Below the pieces are notes generated by a model. That model was not told the DNA's origin, searched no databases, and saw only the letters and a list, made by a program, of their open reading frames with translations. Positions 49,641 through 62,260 of a stretch of 64,000 bases of DNA are shown piece after piece (the first letter of the stretch is position 1; every line of letters begins with the position of its first letter). Origin of the DNA: Albula goreensis (lineage: Eukaryota > Chordata > Actinopteri > Albuliformes > Albulidae). The position numbers were made by a program, and so were the translations under genes. The stretch lies in contig CM040741.1 of the NCBI GenBank assembly GCA_022829145.1, positions 45,502,180 to 45,566,179 on the forward strand, written 5' to 3'.

Positions 49641-52499
49641 GTTTTTGATGGAGTCCATCGTGAGCAAAACAAGGTAGCTCAACAACAACGCTTAGATAGT
49701 GATAAGACTGTCAAAGTGACGCAATTCCAAAAGTAAGAGTGAAATTACTTATTCTAAATCGGAGTTAATTGTCAAATTTGATACTTTCTACGTATGCTTG
49801 TATTGGTCTCTATGTGCATTTGTGATAGATGGCCATGATTTATGCCTGAAAGGAATAGCTTCCTTTATTAGTCATAACGTATTCAATGCATCATCAAGTC
49901 ACATTAAAAACACTTCCCTTTTGATTGTTTTTTTCATAAATGAGTTTATGGGTAGTGTAAAATACCCCCAATAAGATTTTGATTACATTTCAAATCAATG
50001 TCATACTTTCACACAACAGTTGTCTGAAATTTAAATAGCTGCCAAACTAATACACATCTGGAGAGAAAAGTGTGACAGTTTCACATATTTTTGTTCAAAG
50101 TGTGACTACACAAGTAACTGTTATTATAAGAATAATCTTTGATGCAGAACCATTAATTCACATAAACAGAACACAATCATACACATTACTTGATTTTAGC
50201 TGTATTTGACTTCAGCCTTGATCTCTTGAACACACTCCATTAAGCATTTTTATTTTTAAAACCTTGAAAATATTTTTTTTTTTACTAATTAAATAATCAG
50301 GATGATCAATGAGGACACTCTGCGAGTTCCAAACGTACAGGAAGTATATGTTATTATTTCTGTGGATTCTAAATAAATGCAAAGTCACAACATCTTGAAC
50401 CAGAGAAAATAAATAAACACAACGACCCTTATCACATCAGATACTATCACATATTGTGTGTATGCTAACTAAAACAATATTATTTTATGGTAGTAAAACA
50501 TTAATTAACATAAAGACATTGCCAACAGCCAGTAAAATGCATTTTAAATCCTAACAGAAAATTAATTTTTAGTGGACTGCAGACAGAAGTGGTGTGTACA
50601 GCATTCTGTATTTTACTGACCATGTTAAAAATCACTCATAAAATACTTAAAATAGCTGAGTCAGTACTTCGTATTTGAAAGAATGATGATGTTGGCCAGA
50701 TTTTTGAGAGTGATGAAGTAGACCTCCCTCAGTAATTTGTATATGTAAAGAAGATCAGGTTTCATAATGCCCCTGGTGGTCTTGGCTGGGTTTATGTTAT
50801 TTCAGCCATGTCATACACATGTATTATTTTTCCTTGATATTGAGTCCATGTTGATTCTTATTAGTGGTAGGAGCCACAGCATCAGCAACATTACTAATAG
50901 TCTGTGTCAGATATATGAGTGCATCTACAATGGAGAATGTCTGGAAAATGTCATCAAAATACACAAAATAGCTTTGAAAATGTGCCTTTTCATTGATTGG
51001 AATTATCCTTACATTACTGAAGCCTTAGTTTAAAAAGACACATTTTGTAGGCATAAACTGTCATCTAATAATCGATATTCAAACCAGAAGTGATCTCATT
51101 CATTTTTAATTTTAGATTGATACATTTCGTTGCTGGATGTGCAAAATTAGGCTCCCTGTTTGTGATCAAGCCCTTTTTTTAAGCAAGGGCAATCCAAAAT
51201 GTATACTTTCCTCCAGGTTTACTCTGAGGATGAAACAACGCAATTAATCATGCCATAGTATATAGAATATTGGATAGATGCAGGTTTTTCAACACTAAAC
51301 ACACCACTTGAGTGTTTTTGAGTCAGACATCTGAGTGAACGATCAAATTGAAAGAACAGGCAAAGACATTCAGCATTGGTCCCATTTTAACATTACTTGT
51401 AATGTAAACACCATTTTCTTCTTTATCTTTGTGCTGGCCAAACTTGCCAAACTGTGTTTGCCAAGATAAGCATTAAAACTTGCATTTATTTATAAAGATA
51501 TGGTATCTCTGAGGTGCCATATATCCTTGTATGTGCATTTGCATGGTGTGGTCAATATCTGTTAACTCACAACTACAAATACATGAGCATTTTTAAGAAA
51601 AAAAAATTATAAATGTTGACTCTAGTACAAAGCCAAAGTAAAAACTGAAAAGTTAACATTGTTTGACAAGGAGTTAGATTAGTGTATTTATATATCTGCA
51701 TTCAGTGCATGTATCTGTTCTTAAACAGAATTACCTACAATGCCTGCATTATTTTAAGGCTTGCGCCATTGCTATGTTGATTATGTTCCACTTTACCATT
51801 GTATTGCATGAGATGGTACTAGTCTGTTCTTTTTGATGAGCTTTGACTTGAGCAAACTGTTTCTCGTTAGTGTAGAATCTGAGAGCACAAATGGTCTTGA
51901 ATTACAGCATTCTATAGTAGACACTGAAACAGATTTCCATAATTTTTGTGACTAGCGTTTGAAGAGTTTTTGTTTTAAAAATTTTATCAGACACATTTTT
52001 CACTGATTATATTGGCAAACAGCAGATAAAAATGTGAAAAACATCACTTCTGGCCAACTTCAAGAACTGTTTTCATCATATTCTATGCAGTGTAGTACTG
52101 CTTAACTAGATGTGAGTTTGTTTTGTGCGACTGGACTGTTTGAAGTTTTTTCTTTGTATTCTTTCCTTCTCTCTCATACTGCAGGCCCTCTGTTCCAACA
52201 CAGCTACATGCACAATGTCAGAGAGAACAAACAAAATAATGGCACGACAGCCCGTTGCCCAAGGAGTGTTGCTCAACACAAAACAATTTCTCTTTGGGTT
52301 ATTCATGCAAAGGCAGAATTAATCCTTACAGTGTAAACTCTTTATAAAAATATTCGCTGAGTTACAGATTGTATATAAGTGAACACATTCATCAGTTTTA
52401 GGCAACAAATAGCTTCAAAGCTCTGATCCAAACATTATATTCTAGTAATACTCTGAAGGCTTCCATCACTGAGAGCAGAGAAAACATTCTCTGTACCAT
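49641..52499. other. AT-rich non-coding DNA
   Basis: Nothing recognisable. The frame at 50767-51033 shows no known domain. Confidence 0.4.
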
Positions 52500-53060
52500 A
52501 TCTTCTAAATAACATGCTGAGGGGCCGAGCTCACAGGGATCTATGCTAAAATATGGCCTTCCTTCTCCACCTGTCACATCACTGGCCCAACAAGTTCATT
52601 ACAGCCCCAGAGCACAAACGCAGGTGACAGCGTTTAGCCATTCCCAAAACAAACTGCATCTCATCACTGCCCGCTCCCTCTGTAAATACAGCGAGGGCGG
52701 TGGCGTCACGGCAGGTCACCTGCTGCTTGTCAAATCCAAGGTGCCATAGAAGTCACTGACATGCCCAAGCTGATTAAAATGCAGGGCGATCCCTCACCAA
52801 AACTCCCACAGCCCCGAATCCATTCCACGCTCTTAACCAATGTCAGCGGTAAGGCCATGGCATGCTGTGACAAGCTAAGTGTAAATGTCAGTTGACACTT
52901 TCCACTGCATACAAAATCATGAATATTAGGGAGAGCCGCATGAAGGACTCCAGTCCCTCTCCATGTGAACAACAGCCTGACCACTATTTGTCCACATACC
53001 CAGACATCAAGGAGTCTACAAGCAAGGGAGGTCAAACTAACTAAGGGGGAGGACTTCAAT
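52500..53060. promoter_or_regulatory. CNE-like island
   Basis: Non-repetitive and more G+C-rich. It holds AGGTGACAGCG (about 52622), GCGAGGGCGGTGGCGTCACG (about 52691), which contains a CRE-like GTCACG, and AGGTCACCTGCTGC (about 52713), which combines a nuclear-receptor half-site with an E-box. Regulatory function is inferred. Confidence 0.35.
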
Positions 53061-54649
53061 TTCCATAGCAGTGATAATGGCATAGTGAAACAGGATGGTC
53101 AAGAGCACAGCCAGCAGTGTTCCAGTGAACTGGCAATGCTGAGTTACATAAAGCTGTTGTGGAAAATGGGTGGACAGAAGCTTGTCAAAGCCTTAACATT
53201 ACAGACTCCTGTTAAGCTCTGCTAGAAAATTACTGTTGGTAGTACAACACAGAATATTACAAACACCAGCTTACACAGTCTGCGAGCAGATCAAGATAAT
53301 TCTCTACATCACTTTTTTGGGGTTTTGCCTTTTAAAGTTGGCATGTCATAAAAGGCTACAGTTTTATTACAATAGTCTACAAGCAGACATTTTCTATCTC
53401 AGGACAATGTCTGCATTGGTTTGGACCTTGTAGTTTAGTGCTGACACAGGGTGATTTGCCCCATAGCTATCCATCAAACATAAGCCCTATAGTAGCTGAG
53501 CCCACCCACGTCACTTACACAGAACCCCTCTGTAGTGACTGCATCTTTCAAAATATGCCTGCAGGGAAAAGGGCATTCCTCGACCACTTTTAAAGAGCTA
53601 ACTTAATTTTGATTAATACCATTTTGGCACAATTATATACATATATTTTTGCCTACAGGAACCTGGAGTCATTGTTTACCATGACAAGGACATTATTCAC
53701 AAAGAGTAATCCGTGTGTTTCATTATTCACCAGTATACTGACATTTATATTGAATAATGAACAATGAAAAAAGCTTACATTCTAAACGCATGCAATGCCC
53801 TACATCCATGTAAATCTTGTTAAGAGGATATCCGGGTATCCAGGACACTATGTTAGGAATTGTTGTAAATAAATAAGCATTGGTATAAATACTGAATGGA
53901 AGCTATAGTACTTCAAAGTAAATGCAAATAAAGGCTCACTCCATTACTCCCTTTACAATGAATAGCCTTGCACTATTGTAATGAACCTTTTGTGTTGCAG
54001 TGCCGGTAGAAGAGGTGGTGTTCAGTTATGCAGTTTCTATGAATAGCACAGTTATCCCTTATGAACAGAATATGTTGTGATGAATTTATATAGTTAAACT
54101 GATTGATTTTCTTAAATGACATGATGAGTGACTCACTCCTGTTGAATGACCCCCACTTCCTCTTATTTTATCACTGTCTTATTTGTTATTTGTGGTTCAC
54201 TGTCTTTGTCTTTGTTATTTGTGGTTTACCTGTGTCCTTCCAGAGTCCCCTATTTTAACATGCAATAGGTGAGCTTGTTATATTTAAATGTAAGCACCCA
54301 TCTCCCTTCAAAATAGTTGTGACTGTACTGTAATGATCTAAGAATTTGGTCTAAAGCTCTTCATTAATCACAGGTGTATTTTGGGTGTAACATGCACGAA
54401 AAAGGGGTAAGTCTCGCTCTTATTAAAAGGCACCTGCAGTTTGCTAATATTATGGCAGCATTAGCGACAGAAAGAAATGAGTGATTCACAGTTGAGCAAA
54501 CAGAGCTGAGAATTTATGACAACAGCAGGAAGCACCCTGAGGTGAAGAGAGCATATCCTTGATTTCTGTCTGTGATTTAAAACCTCCCAATAAATAATAT
54601 AAACAAATACGTTTTGGACTTTTTCCTCAATCAAATAAACGATTTTGTT
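53061..54649. other. AT-rich non-coding DNA
   Basis: No gene is seen. CATTATTCA words recur in direct and inverted orientation at about 53690-53760, making a weak local hairpin. Confidence 0.4.
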
Positions 54650-55340
54650 TGCTTTCAAGGCAATAGATGAAGTATCTTTTATTCAAACATATGAAGCATA
54701 TTTTCTGCACTCCATATGTCCTCTCTATTACAGCAAGGTTTTTGTGAGTTTGACAATTCACACAGTTTTGTAGGCATGACATGCAGTGCCATTATCCATG
54801 GCTTTTAGTAGATAGCCATTGACCCCTAAAGTCCACCTTTCCTAGGTGGGTCCCCCTCAAAGCCTGCAGGAATGACAAAGACTCATGGTGTGCTCCATGT
54901 TAAACCTTACACATAGCATCACAAATTATCCGGATGTTGATGGAGTGGGTTGCTGTACGGTTCACATATAAGAGGGTGTGCTCTGCTAGAGCACATGGAT
55001 ATATATGCATGCTATCAATGCCACAGAGAACCCCAGGGAACCTACGATTTACCATGAACTCCAGTTTTACCCGTTCTTGGCTGACAGGTGTTATGAGGGA
55101 TTGAATGTATTCACTGGCATGTCAGACCAGCTATGAGGTAACTGCATGTGTGGCCAAACTTAAGGCAGATTAGGCCTCAGGGGATGCTAGACAGACCTGC
55201 TAGCAAAGGAATTAAGTTGAGCCTTGACTTTCACAGCAAAATGGAGAGTGCATGGGGGCAGCTCGTGTTCCTCTCCCGCACGTCTGCCAGGAGATGACAG
55301 TTATCTGTTGCAGCCTAGTGGCATAAGTGCAATTTATGGC
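54650..55340 (-). pseudogene. PIF/Harbinger transposase pseudogene (HARBI1-like)
   Basis: Translated on the minus strand, three collinear blocks match the DDE nuclease domain of Harbinger transposases. RRFPGVLCGIDSMHI (about 55001-55046) corresponds to the family motif FPGV-GAIDGTHI and keeps the first catalytic Asp. LYVNRTATHSIN (54936-54971) corresponds to LYVNRKGTHSIN-type sequence before the second conserved block. LAVIERTYGVQKICF (about 54695-54740) corresponds to SVIERTFGVLKMRF and keeps the catalytic Glu. The blocks are in different frames with stop codons between them (for example a TAA soon after the second block), so the gene is dead. Upstream, 55050-55340 shows weak, frameshifted similarity to the N-terminal helical part. 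Clear terminal repeats were not found. The assignment is from motif memory. Confidence 0.8.
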
Positions 55341-56029
55341 GGCATTCCTCTTCACTGAGGGACAGGTGAGGCACAAGTGATCTTTCGTTTAACATACATG
55401 GTCTTATAATGATGTGGCACAAACATCACCATTTACTTTTACTTATAATTTTGTAATGAATACGCTATACATAAGTTGGCAAGCTAGCCTCCACCTTGTG
55501 AACCCAAATTAAACCCAAATAATGAATTACGTTATAAAGTACATTTTACAGGCTGATGTGGGACTCTGCTCCAGTGTGTGGGATGGATCCCATAGTCTTG
55601 TACTGAAGGCTGTGCCTGTGTCTGGCAGCCATGCCATAATGTCATACTTTTGTTTTTCAGAAAGTGGAGTATAATTTACAACAAACCATGGATGTACACA
55701 TATGTAATATCGGTAAAACATTACATTATGCTGTGATTATTCATTATAAAAGAAGTCAGAATTTTGGTTTATATGTAACACCCTCACATTTACAGTGCAT
55801 TTTGTAACATTTGTAGAATTTTCCAAAGCTGGCCATTGTGATTTTTGGCATATTTTACATATATATTCAAATAAAAAATGTAATATACTATAAGATTCAA
55901 AAGCTCTACTATGCCATCAAGCACTTGAAGAGGTTTCCACTGATGGTCCCCCGTCCTCCTTTGAAGTGCCACAGACTGAAATTAAACCCATCTCTGTTTA
56001 CCAGTGAGCTAATCATCCCTCACTGTTTG
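55341..56029. other. AT-rich non-coding DNA
   Basis: Nothing recognisable. It may include the 5' part of the decayed Harbinger element. Confidence 0.35.
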
Positions 56030-56400
56030 CTTTCTACTCGCTTACACAAGCTTGCCTGTGGATCAAATAATGATCTGCATTCTCATTAATTGCAGGTGAC
56101 ACATGCTAATCAACAAATACATCTGCACAGCCAAGCAAGCCTTCCTTTCTTAATATAATTGCAATCAATGGCATGTTAAAAGGTTAGTGGTTTCCTGAGA
56201 CTCCAAAGGCACACAAGCTCAGTTTAATACACTCAACTTTATTTATTTTCATTTCTGAGCACACCCTCCTGAAAGTTCGCCACCTCCACAGCTCAAAGCA
56301 CGCCAAATGTGATGAGCTTGCAGCCATCTCGATGCCTTTGCAGTATTTTTAGTAACAAGGAGCACAATATGTCAAGGGGAAAAAGTGCTTGTTTAACCAT
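56030..56400. promoter_or_regulatory. CNE-like segment
   Basis: Non-repetitive segment with TCTCATTAATTGCAGGTG near 56079 and GAAAGTTCGCCACC near 56271. Texture typical of conserved non-coding DNA. Function is inferred. Confidence 0.3.
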
Positions 56401-58059
56401 TACTTGCAGGAAGTTGTGCCTTTGGAATCAGATGTAAAATGGTAAAATGCATAATGAGACAACCACTATACAATGACACTCTCTTATTAGCCAGTATCTC
56501 CAAGTACATGCATGTGCTACAACTGAAAATGAGAAGTTTATAGTGTTAGATGAGAGAAATAATGTTACTGCATACCTTTTGAATCTTAAAAAGCCAAGGA
56601 ATTCCACAGATAAGCATAACTGCAAGGACCCATCTCTTTAGCACCCGCTAACAAGCCATTTAAATTGTTTTTTTATTTATCTATAGAAGATTTTCATATT
56701 AACATTCTTCTTAATATAACCCAGTGATCCTTCATTGTGTGCTATTTTAAGGGTCTATGAAGTAGATATAATAACAGTATTGTTAATCAATCAAAAAAAT
56801 ACCACCTTATCATCATTAAATCAATTGAGTGATTTCTGGGGAATGCCTAAAATAGACCTCCCCTACTTTGTGTTAATTATAGACTGATAACTTTACAAAA
56901 TGCAAGCGTATAATTTCCATAAATAGAAAGTAATTAACCGTCATTACTTATAAATGACTCTTTTTATGCACACATGGCCATCTTGGCAAGGCTAAAAAGG
57001 AATAACTTCAGGCACACATTGAAAATGACCACACACTGCAAGCCAAATTTCATGGAGCCTGTAACATATAAAAGTAGTGCACTTCTGAAAAGGAATGATT
57101 TAGCTGTTGATGTAGTTCAGCGTCATTATCCAAAATTATCAAGCACTGAACCTATATTACTGCACTTTCAATTCTTCAAAGCCAATAGATGTGGTGTAAT
57201 GTTGGTAATATGACTTTTAAACACATCTGATGTTTTATATTGCTCAATTTTTCTGCAATTAGCTGCATATGCTTGATCTAGCCAGAGTTTAATGGGATAG
57301 AAAACCAGGAGGTGGGAAATCAAGTACAAAACGCAGTCTACGGCAAAGATGCTGTAGCCTGAACCAACATTAAAAGTTTAATCCACTGGGAAAAGGTTTA
57401 TTTATGTAAACACAAGAGCATTTGTCACAAAGACAGATGAACTGACAACTTGCAGTGCGCGTCGATTATACATGGTTTCTGGATCAAATGGTTCTTTGAT
57501 TATACAGCTTACAGTGCAATACTGCTTGTGGGGCCTTGATTTCCACAACGAAGGCAACACCCCCGCATATGGAGGGATACGTTACAGTGAAACAGTGCTG
57601 CTTATTGCTGTGGTAACCCTTTCCTGACCCTGTCATTTTCTTTTCTTGTTGCATGAGAAAAAGAAGCAAAAACAAGAATATTTGCATGTAGACTAACACC
57701 AAGAAAAACAAACCATGGTATCTGTGAAGAAGAAGATGAAGGCTACATTCACATAGATGTGTTCACTCACCCCAGTCTCCATCATGCGGTCTTGCTCAGT
57801 CCAACCCACCCTCACTCCCACCCCACTGCCCCCCACCATGAAAACCCTCAACATGTAATTCTGTTCTCAGTAGGGCTGTCTCTTTTATATTCTCATTCTA
57901 TCACTGAAGACTTGTCCGAACATACTAACACACACACATGCAGATATGCATGCCTTACACATGCTGAGCTTTCTTTAGAGTTTGCCCATGGCACCATGCA
58001 TAATTTTATTGCTGGCTACAAACCATGACTAAATAAAATAATAAAGGAATTTTGCTGAA
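56401..58059. other. AT-rich non-coding DNA
   Basis: No gene is seen. A C-rich patch lies at about 57800-57840. Confidence 0.4.
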
Positions 58060-58340
58060 AACCATTCCTCCAAATAATAGCTGTGGCTGTGCTTTACCCT
58101 GCTCACAGCCCCGCTGGCCATTCTCCATGGCTTTGCCTGGCTGACTGAGGCAGTTACGGTCCTGTCTGTGCTGGAGGGGAAGAGCAGCATTTTCATTCTG
58201 CCCATGTCAGGTCCCAGGAGAGTCCTCTGCCCCAACATCAGTCTGTCGCCTCGCCTCCAGGGCTGACAGGGGCAGCTTCTGGCCAGTCTGACAGCACGAT
58301 GAGCTGCCATAGAGGCTGCTGCACCAGTGAGCCACATTAC
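58060..58340. promoter_or_regulatory. CNE-like island beside GT repeats
   Basis: G+C-rich, non-repetitive sequence next to a long complex GT region. A minus-strand open frame of 313 codons covers this and the repeats, but most of it is translated CA repeat (Thr/His runs), so I do not treat it as a gene. It is a candidate regulatory element. Confidence 0.3.
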
Positions 58341-58349
58341 CCAGACACG

Positions 58350-58430
58350 AGTGTGTGCGTGTGCGTGTGCGTGTGTGTCCCGTATATGCATGTCTGTGTA
58401 TGTGTGTCGATGAAAATTGTGTGTTTGTGA

Positions 58431-58462
<32 letters not shown>

Positions 58463-58800
58463 CTGTATATGAGTGGATGAGTGTATGCAGTGACGTTCGG
58501 AGGGGCAGTGGCTCTGCAAAAGGGGGCGATTTAATTTTTTTCAAGTAATCCCAGCTATCAAAAGCCTTCAGACGGCCAGCTTGGCCAAAAGAGGGCAAAT
58601 GGGCCGTTGCCCAAACAACAATAGCACAAAGGTGCGCATGTCCCTGCATGTATGTGTGTACGTGTGTATGTGACAGTGTATATGGAGTGAGTGTGTATGC
58701 ATCTGCGTGTTTGTGTGCATTTAAACAAGGCAGAGAAAAAGTGTGCACGCACAGTGCATGCGTGTGTGTATGTGTGTGTCTGTGTTCCTGCATGCACTGA
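58350..58800. repeat. Complex GT-rich repeat region
   Basis: Two blocks of imperfect GT/GTGTAT/GCGTGT iterations (about 58350-58470, including a pure (GT)n of about 28 bp at 58434-58462, and about 58635-58790) flank a unique segment at about 58480-58625. That segment carries AGGGGCAGTGG and AAGGGGGCG words. The long open frames here are repeat artefacts. Confidence 0.85.
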
Positions 58801-60699
58801 GGCATCCTCTCTGACCTCACTGTAATCCTCCCACTTTTCTTATAGAAAGCAATTTTCCTCAGCTGACAGTGCTTCTGTTTTCCACAGCTGTTAGTATGAC
58901 AGAATTGAGGGTTTGAAAAGGCAGTTACTTTTGCTTGACGCATTTTGTTAAACTGCATTTCAGTCCCCATGCACCAGATGTCAGCTCTACTGTTTAGGAT
59001 ATTGATAGCTCAATAGTTAGCAACCACCTAATTTATTGCCAATAAAATCACAAGGGACATTCATTTTCAGCTGCAAAAAGCCACATTTAAATGAGGAATT
59101 TTGTGTTTGAAACACAACCCTTGGTTAATTCTAATTGTTACAATGCATGTCTGGCAGGAGTAAGATGTTTGTTAAGATTGAAATTATTGCAACTAGCAAT
59201 TACTACCTAGAATAGTTACTTGCAGTATTGACACTGTTAGTCTCACATAAGAATCTTTGTCACAGATGTCATATTACTTCACTGCAACCCTGAACTTATC
59301 TAGACAATACCTAGAGGCGATTTATGTGAGAAGGCAAATGTCTGAATCAGTTGGACCAGATATGAAACAGACTTAGCCTGCCAGCTCCCTAGTACAAAGT
59401 CCGTGTAATGTCCGACTGAGCTCATGAGTGAATAGAGCAGTTGTCGGGAGTCTTCACAGCGAGCGAGTGGGCATGTTGATGACATTTCTATCATGAGACT
59501 GGTGCGAAACCGAAAGAATACAAACATCAGCTGCTTTGTACTCTTTTCTGCTTGCCTCTACATCGCTTTCCACTCTTTCATTCATTTTACGGATACATCC
59601 AATACATGTAGTATTGACATCAACGCAAAAACACTCATCATTATAGATGAGTCAGTAGCCTTGTCCACCATCTTCGATGTGCTGTAAACAAAACACTGAA
59701 ATATCCACAGTGTACATTTTTTGTCATGTCTTGCCTCCTACATGCTCTACCCAGGCACTACCCCTCGCCTAAACCAAATGGAGTATTACCAGTAGGTGAA
59801 AATGTGTCTGACACAGACAATCTCCTGTTGTGTGCTACATGTGTGAATGGGCAACTCTAATAGTTAGCGCATCTCCTGCAACAGCTATTATCTTATCTAT
59901 TGTGTGTCTGTTAATACTTGTGACACTTTTTATTTGTACTAAACTGTACATGAAGTTGCTATGAGGCATAGTAAATCACATTGCATGTGCTAAAGTTAAA
60001 TATTTCCATCATTTTACAAAATAATGTAGCGATGCCCAATTTTAGATATCCATTCATGCTAACCTGCTAAAAATGAAAAATCTGTTTACCTTTCCATTTA
60101 AACACAAGCATGTTGATCTCCTCAGGTCATTTTTTGCATATGGTAATTGTTTTACATGTGAGTTTACACATGCAATCCTTAAGTAAGTCAACCCCATAGT
60201 TTTTATCACATCATCATTCTAAAAATGTATTATAGCTTTTTTTTCTGACAACAAAAATAATTTGTCTGTGAAACATAGCCTCAGTATCCAGTTTCGTATT
60301 TTAATAGTCTTAGGTCTGGGTCTTGATCTGAGCCAGTAGTCTGTAACATAGATGGAATTGCAGGGAGAAGGCAGAAAAAAGCCATTCTCAGGCAACTTTA
60401 ACAAACTATGCAGAAATAAGGTCTGTAAAAACCTCCTGCTCATGTTGAGAGAGAGAGAGCAAGAGAAAGAGAGGAAAATTTTAGCCCCCAACCCATAACT
60501 TGAGGGACATAAGAATAATATTGAAGATTGGTGAAACTTTCCTTTTTTGTTCATTATTCATGGATAATGACAAGATTTACCGATGTCATTCACATATGTA
60601 GCATGGACACTAGGTGGTCTATCTTTAAAATTTTACATTTAAAAAGGGAGGGAATGGACATGATATAAAGATATATATTCAGATATGTGCTTCTGTTCA
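58801..60699. other. AT-rich non-coding DNA
   Basis: No gene is seen. A short (GA)n-rich run lies at about 60448-60475. At about 60607-60620, GACACTAGGTGGTC resembles the core of a CTCF site (CCASYAGRKGGC) with mismatches at the edges. Confidence 0.35.
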
Positions 60700-60885
60700 G
60701 TCTGTCATATTTTGTGAGTGTGTCCCCAGACAGTAGAGGGTTATGGGTTCAGTCCCAAACGCAAACATATGAAAGCCTTTAATCATGTTACTATCATCTT
60801 GTTGGGCACTCAGCTGTATCCAGATGCATTTCAGTAATAGCTCCACGATGGATTAGCATCCTAACCAGAAGCTGGGATGAGATCT
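60700..60885 (+). mobile_element. Degenerate tRNA-derived SINE-like sequence
   Basis: The word GGGTTATGGGTTCAGTCCC (about 60738) looks like a tRNA B-box region (GGTTCRANTCC). About 85 bases on, AATAGCTCCACGATGGATTA followed by GCATCCTAACCAGAAG resembles the gctc..gatggactggcatcctgtccagg module of fish SINEs. There is no clear tail or target-site duplication, so the limits are approximate. The assignment is from motif resemblance. Confidence 0.4.
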
Positions 60886-61539
60886 GACCCTTCAAGCCGC
60901 CCGGGCTTCCTTCATTAAAGTGGTTCTGAGCCCGAGGCTGTCAAACTATTTTCTAGAGAATGACGAAATGGAAGTACCACACTGGAGACCGGATGATCAC
61001 CCAGCCACCAAAAATGTATGACAATGGCTGCATTTTCGAAGGCTTTGTAAAAGCTCTTCTTTTTTGCTGTGCAGGTAGAACTGGATTACTGGCTCACAGA
61101 AGAGAACAGATGCATTCCATCTGTGGCAATCAGAGAAGAAGTGTGAACCAAGTCTCACCTAACTCTCAAAGGATTCCAGAGATCCAGTCTTCTTTTGATT
61201 TTCATTTCTGCATTCCACTAGCACTATCAACAGGTCCTTCTCTGATTCCATACCAGTGTGATTGATTTGCCACTAAAATATAATAAGCCAAATAATTAAA
61301 AGGAGAATTCAATATTCCTCAACCCTAAGGCATTGAAGAATATAATTATTTGCTGGTGTTTTTAATTATCCAACACAGCGAGTGCAATCTTACAGCCGAC
61401 TACACTCAAACATATGTGCATGTCTCAGATACAGAGGGAATAATCCTATCTGTGCAGCTGCACAGGGGGTCGAAAGCAAGAACATCCAGAACTTAATAAA
61501 TTAGAAGAGAGTTAAAATTTTAACTCTTAAAGCTAGAGC
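60886..61539. other. Non-coding DNA, partly CNE-like
   Basis: The part at 60890-61270 is more complex than its flanks and crossed by a domain-free frame. The rest is AT-rich. Confidence 0.35.
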
Positions 61540-62260
61540 TTCCTGTGGACTCAATAAGGAGCAGAGAATTCTGGTAATCATGCCCACTCATAGTTTTCTA
61601 TTGCTCATTGAACCAATTTTTGTAGTCCTCCCTTTTGTTGGAGAACTCCCTCTGAGCACAAAGGAAAATTTATTGAGTTTCTGAGCCCTCCTGTAGTTGC
61701 CAGGAGGGGCTCCTCGAATGCACCACAGATGGTCTTCTTGGCAACCGTGGAGCAGACTCCAAAGCCAGCCTTCAGCGGCTATTGTGAAGCCTGGCTCCCA
61801 GGGGTATGCTCTGGAGTGGCACAGTGTGCCTCCTGTAGAAGGCAATGGACGCTAGAAGCAAACCCCAGTTCCCAAATCTCACACACACACTAAAAACAGT
61901 GCAAAGGCTGCCACTGGGGTTCAACAGGCAAGGTCCACCCAATACCTTGCTTTCACGATCAAAGCCAATGGGGATGAGAGGAAAAGGATTTAGGAGTGTC
62001 AAATGCAACAAAAGACACGAACAGATGTATATTCCCCAGATGGAATCCCCTCTGCCCGGGAGCAGCAGTGCATTGTGGGTGTTCAGTCTCCTCCTCCAGG
62101 AGCCTGTGGCAGCCACCCTCCCATAAGGCCTGCTGTTCCCAGACAATTTCTTTTACCCGCTACTGGGAATTTGTGTTCCTTCTGCCTGCAGGGTAGGCAG
62201 CAATGCTGTAAGGAACGATGAATGAAATTAATTGATTGCCTTTGACGAGTAATGGCTTAA
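61540..62260. promoter_or_regulatory. CNE-like block
   Basis: A non-repetitive, G+C-richer block with open frames on both strands but no recognised domain. GAATTCTGGTAATCATGCCC (about 61567) and GCAGTGCATTGTGGG (about 62065) are notable words. The second contains GCATTGTGGG, close to a THAP11/ZNF143-type ACTACAATTCCC core on the opposite strand. A role is inferred only. Confidence 0.3.

Noticed and set aside
50767-51033. 88-codon frame with hydrophobic N-terminus
   Set aside because: It looks vaguely like a signal peptide but has no domain, and the DNA around it is featureless AT-rich sequence.
58029-58970. Minus-strand open frame of 313 codons, the longest in the window
   Set aside because: Most of it is translated GT/CA repeat (Thr/His runs), with no domain and no splice or start context.
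5136-62205. The 15-base word GGGTAGGCAGCAATG at about 5136 and again at about 62191
   Set aside because: The similarity does not extend into the flanks, so there is no basis for a repeat family.
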